Position numbers and translations under genes: made by a program. A stretch of DNA of 64,000 nt, taken from contig JACKFA010000010.1 in NCBI GenBank assembly GCA_020632715.1, forward strand, positions 248,001-312,000, in the 5' to 3' direction. The notes under the pieces are model-generated. The model was not told where the DNA came from, did no database searches, and worked only from the letters and a program-made list of their open reading frames with translations. Source of the stretch: Deltaproteobacteria bacterium. GTDB taxonomy: Bacteria; Myxococcota_A; UBA9042; PHBI01. Position 1 is the stretch's first letter, and every line of letters begins with the position of its first letter. This document shows positions 59,901 to 64,000 of this stretch, piece by piece.

Positions 59901-62797
59901 TCGGGATCGACGCGAACCACATGCCGCACGGGACCTTCCACGGCGACCTGAACGCCGCCGGGGTCGCGTTCACCGCGACCGACGTGATGGTCTACGGCAC
60001 GTACCTCCGCGGCAGGACCGAGCTCGACGTCCCCGGGCTCGGCGCGAGCGCGGTCGCGCTGACGCTCGGCGGGGGCCGGGTGACGGGCACGGTCGCCGCG
60101 GCGTGGCCGGCCTTCGGCCTCGGCAGCGCCACGCTCGACCTGAGCATCGACGGGCACGCCGGGATCACGGCCCACGGGACCCTGGACGCCGACTTCCTCG
60201 GGGCGTTCGACGACCTGCTGACGGCGCAGCTGCAGGCGGCGCTCGACGCGGCGAGCCTCGCGCGCGACGTCGCCGTCACCGGCCTCGGGCTCGCGCAGTC
60301 GGCCCTCGACGACCTCGACGTCGTCATCGCCGCCACCTACGAGGCCATCCGGATCGAGCGCGAGGCCGCGGCCGAGGTCCTCGGCGCGGCGGAGGCGGCG
60401 GCCAGCGCGGCGGCCGCGCTCGTGAACGACGCGCTCGACCAGATCGGCGACGTGAACCGCTACTACGCGCCGGTCCGGGCGGCCGCCCAGGGCGCCCTCG
60501 ACGCGGCGCAGCGGGCGCTCGACACGGCCAAGGGCGTGGTCGCGCAGACGCTCGGCGCGATCCAGGCGCTCGACCGCTGGTACAACGGCCTCGACCCGGT
60601 GCGGAGGTTCTTCGCGGCGGGGCCGTACGCCGCCGCGCGCGCGGCGCTCCTCGCCCAGTACACGGCCGCGCAGGGCGCGCTCGCCGCCGCGCAGGGAGCC
60701 TTCGACGTCGCCCGGAGCGCGCTGACGGCGCTCGACCAGGAGATCCAGCAGGCGCTCGCCGGGCTGAACACGCTCCTCGCGCAGCGGCGGGCGGCCTACG
60801 ACGAGGTGCTCGCGGCGCTCGACGCCGCCCGCGCGGCCGCGCTGGCGCTGGCCGACCCGAGCCTCGATCCGCGCATCCTCGCGCTGATGGCGACGCGCAG
60901 CGGGCTCGAGGCGGCGCTGAACCTCGCCTCGCGCACCCTGGCCGCGGCGACCTCGGTGACGGCGCAGCTCCAGACGCTCTTCGACTGGCTGAAGGACCGC
61001 GCGCTCGACTCGCTCGTGAACATCGTGTCGGCCAGCTTCGACGCGGGCCTCCAGAGCCTCGGGAGCGGGCACCTGACGATCGTCGTCGTGTTCGAGCTCG
61101 CGGGTGAGCGGCACGAGGCCTCGGTCGCCCTCGACTTGAACGCGCCAGGGGCCGCCATCGCGGACCTCGTGAACGCCCTCGAGCCGGCCGTCCAGGACAT
61201 CGGGGTGACGCCGGCCGACGACGAGGAGCCAGTGACCGGCTGGACCGACACGACGCCGCCCACGACGACGGCGGCGGGCCCTCTCGGCTGGCAGAAGCGC
61301 GCGGTGGACGTGAGCCTGCGGGCCCTCGACGCGGTGAGCGGCGTCGACCACCTCACGGTGACCCTGACCGGGGCGGGGGCCGCGCCCGCGACGGTGTACG
61401 CCGGGTCGCTCGCGACGGTCCACGTCGCGGCGGCCGGGGAGACGACCGTGACCTACTTCGCGACCGACCGGGCCGGGAACGCCGAGGCGCCGAAGACGCT
61501 CACGGTGCGGATCGACCTCGCCGGGCCGACGACGACCGCGTCCGGGCCGAGCGACTGGCAGGCGGACCGCGCGGTGATCTCGCTCGCGGCGAGCGACGAC
61601 CTGTCCGGCGTGGCGAGCCTGAGCTACGCGCTGAGCGGGGCGGAGAACACGCCGCCCGTGAGCCTCTCCGGGGCGAGCGGCGCGGTCACCATCGGCGCCG
61701 AGGGCGAGACCGCCGTGACCGCGTACGCGACGGACGTGGCGGGCAACGCCGGCGCCCCGGTGACGGCGGTCGCGCGCATCGACCGGACGCCGCCGGAGGT
61801 CGCGGCGCTCGCGGCCGACGGGTGGCGGAACACCGACGTCGACGTGACGCTCCAGGCGGCGGACGCGCTGAGTGGCGTCGCGGAGCTCGTGGTCCGGGCC
61901 GAGGGGGCCGGGGCGTTCGCGACGTCGAGCGTCGCCGCCGACACGGCGACGGTGACGGTCAGCGCCGAGGGGATCACGACGCTCTGGCTCAGCGCGGTCG
62001 ACCGCGTGGGGCACGCCGCGGCCGAGATCCCGGTGGAGGTGCGGATCGACCGCACGCCGCCGGTCGTGACGGCGACGGCGCCGGCGGGCTGGTACAACGC
62101 GCCCGTCGACGTGAGCGTGGTCGCGAGCGACGAGCCCGGCGGCTCCGGCCTCGCGCGGCTCACCGTCGTGGCCGCGGGGGCGGAGGATGTCCCGCCGCTC
62201 GACCTCGCGCTCACGACGACGGCCTACACCGTGAGCCTCGAGGGGGTGACGACGGTCACCCTCACGGCGGAGGACGGCGCGACGAACCAGGCGGTCAGCG
62301 CGCCGGCGACGGTCCATGTCGACCTGACGCTGCCCGAGGTGACGCTGTCGGGGCTCCGCGCCTACACGGTCGACGAGCAGGTGGTCGTCGGGTGTGAGGC
62401 GAGCGACGCGCTCAGCGGGATCGCGTCGTCCGAGTGCGGCGCGCCGCGGGTCGACGCCCCGGCGTGGAGCCTCGGGCTCGGGAGCCACGCGGTGAGCGCG
62501 GAGGCCACCGACCTCGCGGGCAACGTGCGGCTCGTGACCGGGAGCTACGAGGTCCTCGTGACCTTCGACAGCCTCGTCACGTTGACGGAGCGCTTCGCGG
62601 ACGGCGCGCCGAGCACGAGCGGGCTCGTCGCCAAGCTTCGGGCGGCGGAAGCGGCCTTCGACAAGGGCAACGACAACGCGCTGGCCGGGAAGATCGGCGC
62701 GTTCCGGAACGCCCTTCACGGCGCCGTGGCCGGCGGCGCGCTGACGGCGGCTCAGGCCGAGGTGCTCGACACGCTGGCGGCCGCGCTCCTGCCGTAG
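56963..62797 (+). CDS. Large secreted Ig-like/coiled-coil surface protein
   Basis: A 1,944-residue exported protein (signal peptide ending near GVAPARAQ). Residues about 50-800 are beta-rich with barrel or helix-like Gly spacing. From about 800 to 1060 comes a regular Gly/Leu-rich beta stretch (VTADVHFLLAASGRLSGTFQ). A long Ala/Leu coiled coil follows at about 1085-1350 (AQGALDAAQRALDTAKGVVA). Five Ig-like modules like OmpL47-type repeats follow (DRTPPEVAALAADGWRNTDV, SGVAELVVRAEGAGA). The last 70 residues resemble a FIMAH domain (KLRAAEAAFDKGNDNALAGK). The architecture fits an adhesin or matrix protein. ATG 56963 is used; GTG 56957 adds two residues. A small A+T-rich inverted repeat (CAAAC 56898-56902 / GTTTG 56907-56911) lies upstream. 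Confidence 0.85.
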   Translation: MHTQPLQLGAQSGARSRRRGLRGRVVALSTSLSGLAAAALLVCGGVAPARAQGGIPLGTGGLGGFGAVPPALTDLVAGLTDGGPLSGAITLGQALLAGLQDGEVPLMGALSDAFHGDVTGPLADAFTVTGAPSTLLESVDASGAIALLQGIRDILGHDAPDVSVAVPFGRLLLSARDNGVSACATLVGPAGIRLTIGVSSAQQLCGQRGPNFANPTGAVTAFVDIANLRASLQNRAVLAPDLVDGHLFAVPAITFEGVLYAEANGHWLQTRFVENDPATQVLEGTLSLGMKLTFDDILEAEVGGTVNLSLKLRPNIAVEVLGAANLAMLDAADALGLAPGEAPSPGQAAQIVAAGLARLHSELESRGEGSAELTFSVAATATLGLGVWDTFLSVLYAEMSFNVTADLAALADVPVAVLEDAIRYGLGTGHQIGVMYSAVAAGDLSQVLGDNAGAWVAWAREIGTTALTELYEYLGTFELGIYSGYGALGGTGGGSDPSDDAPRHIPVYDYTLDLDVGDLLDAFLPEPEKVGETIANALINGATLSLRALLDAKAASAGVADWLNLPFPAGTHATSAPPRPTAGDLRDIAVEALDAFRVGIDFNGPNLRVGLENVPYGIFVDAFLTSADGSLGLVLGAALAARDGDVDILRNAASSWLDAQEEAGLTLARRFFQEAIVRVTKGAGATIDIGAEVTASLGFGVNVSGLFKLSSLLLAAFPAVYDEEQGEPLFQVSLPVSASVGLGLSIGEGVEVVLSGEVSGGRSLADLSVKNWDAAFLPLAPPFVAGFEVLDFDGAIETDGAFAGSGYLLLPQGGLVAATFAVDGGGHVVSGTWNGVIGGGPLGTLEGAGGVITDAGLRFDHALAFGPVTADVHFLLAASGRLSGTFQGDLVIYGVTFASADLALAPNGAMIGAATVSVAGQHVDALLDLGPGLAVGGHVAGTVDLFGFALDLSLELDASGLNGSGLVTVPGLGTLSAQDVGIDANHMPHGTFHGDLNAAGVAFTATDVMVYGTYLRGRTELDVPGLGASAVALTLGGGRVTGTVAAAWPAFGLGSATLDLSIDGHAGITAHGTLDADFLGAFDDLLTAQLQAALDAASLARDVAVTGLGLAQSALDDLDVVIAATYEAIRIEREAAAEVLGAAEAAASAAAALVNDALDQIGDVNRYYAPVRAAAQGALDAAQRALDTAKGVVAQTLGAIQALDRWYNGLDPVRRFFAAGPYAAARAALLAQYTAAQGALAAAQGAFDVARSALTALDQEIQQALAGLNTLLAQRRAAYDEVLAALDAARAAALALADPSLDPRILALMATRSGLEAALNLASRTLAAATSVTAQLQTLFDWLKDRALDSLVNIVSASFDAGLQSLGSGHLTIVVVFELAGERHEASVALDLNAPGAAIADLVNALEPAVQDIGVTPADDEEPVTGWTDTTPPTTTAAGPLGWQKRAVDVSLRALDAVSGVDHLTVTLTGAGAAPATVYAGSLATVHVAAAGETTVTYFATDRAGNAEAPKTLTVRIDLAGPTTTASGPSDWQADRAVISLAASDDLSGVASLSYALSGAENTPPVSLSGASGAVTIGAEGETAVTAYATDVAGNAGAPVTAVARIDRTPPEVAALAADGWRNTDVDVTLQAADALSGVAELVVRAEGAGAFATSSVAADTATVTVSAEGITTLWLSAVDRVGHAAAEIPVEVRIDRTPPVVTATAPAGWYNAPVDVSVVASDEPGGSGLARLTVVAAGAEDVPPLDLALTTTAYTVSLEGVTTVTLTAEDGATNQAVSAPATVHVDLTLPEVTLSGLRAYTVDEQVVVGCEASDALSGIASSECGAPRVDAPAWSLGLGSHAVSAEATDLAGNVRLVTGSYEVLVTFDSLVTLTERFADGAPSTSGLVAKLRAAEAAFDKGNDNALAGKIGAFRNALHGAVAGGALTAAQAEVLDTLAAALLP

Positions 62798-62909
62798 CCC
62801 GCGGGCCTGGGCGCGCGTCGTGGGGCCCGTTCGCGCGGGCTCCACGGCGCGTCTCCGCGGGTCGAACGCGTCGCGCGGAGGGGCTCTCGCGCGCGCTCCG
62901 GAACCCCAT

Positions 62910-62915
62910 TACAAT
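62910..62915 (+). promoter_or_regulatory. Possible -10 box of the transglutaminase/DUF2126 gene
   Basis: TACAAT, one base from the sigma-70 -10 consensus, lies 61 nt upstream of the start in a gap where A+T runs are rare. No matching -35 was found at 16-18 bp. Confidence 0.33.
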
Positions 62916-62976
62916 CGGCTCGCCGGAGACACGCCCCCGAAATCTCCGCGAAACGTTCGAAAGCGAGCCTCACCGA

Positions 62977-64000
62977 ATGCGCCTCCTCCTCCAGCACGCG
63001 AGCCGGTACGCCTACCCGACCCCGGCTCACCTCGGCGCCCACACGCTCCGCCTCCGGCCGGCCGCCCACACGCGCGCCCGCGTCGAGGCGTACCGGCTGA
63101 AGATCACCCAGGACCACCACCTGCGCTGGCAGCAGGACCCGTACGGGAACCACGTCGCGCGCGTGCACTTCCCGGCCGACCGCGGGCTCGACGCGCTCGA
63201 CGTGCTCGTCGAGCTGGTCGTCGACGTGAACCCCGTGAACCCCTTCGACTTTCTCGTCGAGGAGTACGCCGAGAACGCCCCCTTCAAGTACCCGCCGGAG
63301 CTCGCGCGGGAGCTCCGGCCGTTCCTCGGCCTCGACGACCCGGCGCTCGCGCGCGGCCCCCTCTTCGACGCCTTCGACGCGGAGCTCCCGACCTCGGGGC
63401 CGACCGTCACGCTCGTGACCGAGCTCAACCGCGCCGTCAACGCGCGCGTGCGCTACGTGATCCGCGAGGAGATCGGCGTCTACACCCCCGAGCAGTGCCT
63501 CACCGCCGGCCACGCCTCCTGCCGCGACAGCGCCGTGCTCCTCATGACCCTCCTCCGGCGCCGCGGCTTCCCGGCGCGCTTCGTCTCGGGCTACCTCATC
63601 CAGCTCGTCGACGAGGGCATGCTCCCCGACCAGCCGAAGGGCGTCTCGCGCGACGTCGTCGACCTCCACGCCTGGTGCGAGGTCTACCTCCCGGGCGCGG
63701 GCTGGGTCGGCCTCGACGCGACGAGCGGCCTCCTGTGCGGCGAGGGGCACATCCCGCTCTGCGGCGCGTCGACGCCCGCGCTCGCCTCGCCCCTCGAGGG
63801 CACGAGCGACACCGGCGCGAGCGAGGTCTCCTTCTCGATGGTCATCGGGCGCCTCGGGCACGAGATCCGCCCGACGACGCCCTACACAGACCCCGTCTGG
63901 GACGCGCTCCAGGCGGCCGGCGACGCGGTCGACGCGCACCTCCGCGCGCACGGCGTGCACCTCACGATGGGCGGCGAGCCGACCTTCAACGCGCGCGACA
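62977..64000 (+). CDS. Transglutaminase-like/DUF2126 protein, 3'-truncated by the window
   Basis: The first 341 residues of a longer protein that runs off the window. The N-terminal beta domain begins MRLLLQHASRYAYPTPAHLG, typical of bacterial transglutaminase-like enzymes. The core has Cys in AGHASCRDSAVLLMTLLRRR, His in DLHAWCEVYLPGAGW and Asp in VGLDATSGL, a complete triad. After a Ser/Thr-rich link, GHEIRPTTPYTDP and LTMGGEPTF mark the start of a DUF2126 domain, so the full gene is probably near 1,100 residues, the usual length of this fusion. DUF2126 proteins often neighbour amidotransferase- or ATP-grasp-type genes; a related fusion lies at 10800 here, but 50 kb away. Confidence 0.9.
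   Translation, partial: MRLLLQHASRYAYPTPAHLGAHTLRLRPAAHTRARVEAYRLKITQDHHLRWQQDPYGNHVARVHFPADRGLDALDVLVELVVDVNPVNPFDFLVEEYAENAPFKYPPELARELRPFLGLDDPALARGPLFDAFDAELPTSGPTVTLVTELNRAVNARVRYVIREEIGVYTPEQCLTAGHASCRDSAVLLMTLLRRRGFPARFVSGYLIQLVDEGMLPDQPKGVSRDVVDLHAWCEVYLPGAGWVGLDATSGLLCGEGHIPLCGASTPALASPLEGTSDTGASEVSFSMVIGRLGHEIRPTTPYTDPVWDALQAAGDAVDAHLRAHGVHLTMGGEPTFNARD

Overview
The window is very G+C-rich DNA, with G or C at most third codon positions. It is densely packed with lipoproteins and large secreted proteins carrying Asp/Thr/Pro-rich stalks, CNGxETC cysteine repeats, a choice-of-anchor A-like domain and a MYXO-CTERM-like tail. These traits point to a Myxococcota bacterium (class Polyangia or a relative). 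That is inferred from protein style; no rRNA or tRNA gene was found. It looks like ordinary chromosome: no transposase, integrase, phage or CRISPR signature was seen.

Layout. 0-7 kb: a possibly 5'-truncated propeller-like protein, an intergenic four-helix element, an MscS-type channel, then a tight run of three exported proteins (CAP/SCP lipoprotein, discoidin-like/HEAT protein, beta-barrel-like protein). 7-14.5 kb, minus strand: a BNR-repeat lipoprotein, a TPR/winged-helix regulator with no canonical start for its full reading frame, a class II amidotransferase-transglutaminase fusion lacking the usual Cys2, and a trypsin-like protease with a cysteine-rich stalk. 15-21 kb: two lipoproteins (the second behind a hairpin covering its Shine-Dalgarno), a WS/DGAT acyltransferase, an aspartyl/asparaginyl hydroxylase-like protein and an FKBP lipoprotein. 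21-27.6 kb: a Gly/Val-rich bactofilin-like protein, a 490-bp gap full of nested stem-loops, a coupled DUF1697 / PNGase F-like / PlsC operon, a sugar-lactone oxidase and a VOC protein.

27.9-42.9 kb holds one giant surface-protein gene: DUF11-like modules, a propeller-like centre, 33 CNGxETC units and a choice-of-anchor A-like end. Four frame-changing indels inside the repeat array split it into two open frames. 43-48 kb: a small lipoprotein, a lone HTH-like gene behind a perfect 24-bp palindrome, and two tandem paralogous lipoproteins with conserved promoter-like boxes. 48-56 kb, minus strand: a DUF3857/transglutaminase/TPR protein and a MerR-VIT/VWA operon with a repeated operator-like motif. 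56-64 kb: two small proteins, a 1,944-aa surface protein with Ig-like repeats, and the start of a transglutaminase/DUF2126 protein cut by the window edge.

The genes do not form one pathway. The common theme is the cell surface: many exported or lipid-anchored proteins, three separate transglutaminase-fold proteins, and possible adhesins. Strongest novelty candidates are the frameshifted giant repeat gene, the structured intergenic elements (1.2, 16.5 and 22.3 kb), the palindrome/HTH pair at 43.6 kb and the MerR-VIT/VWA operon.
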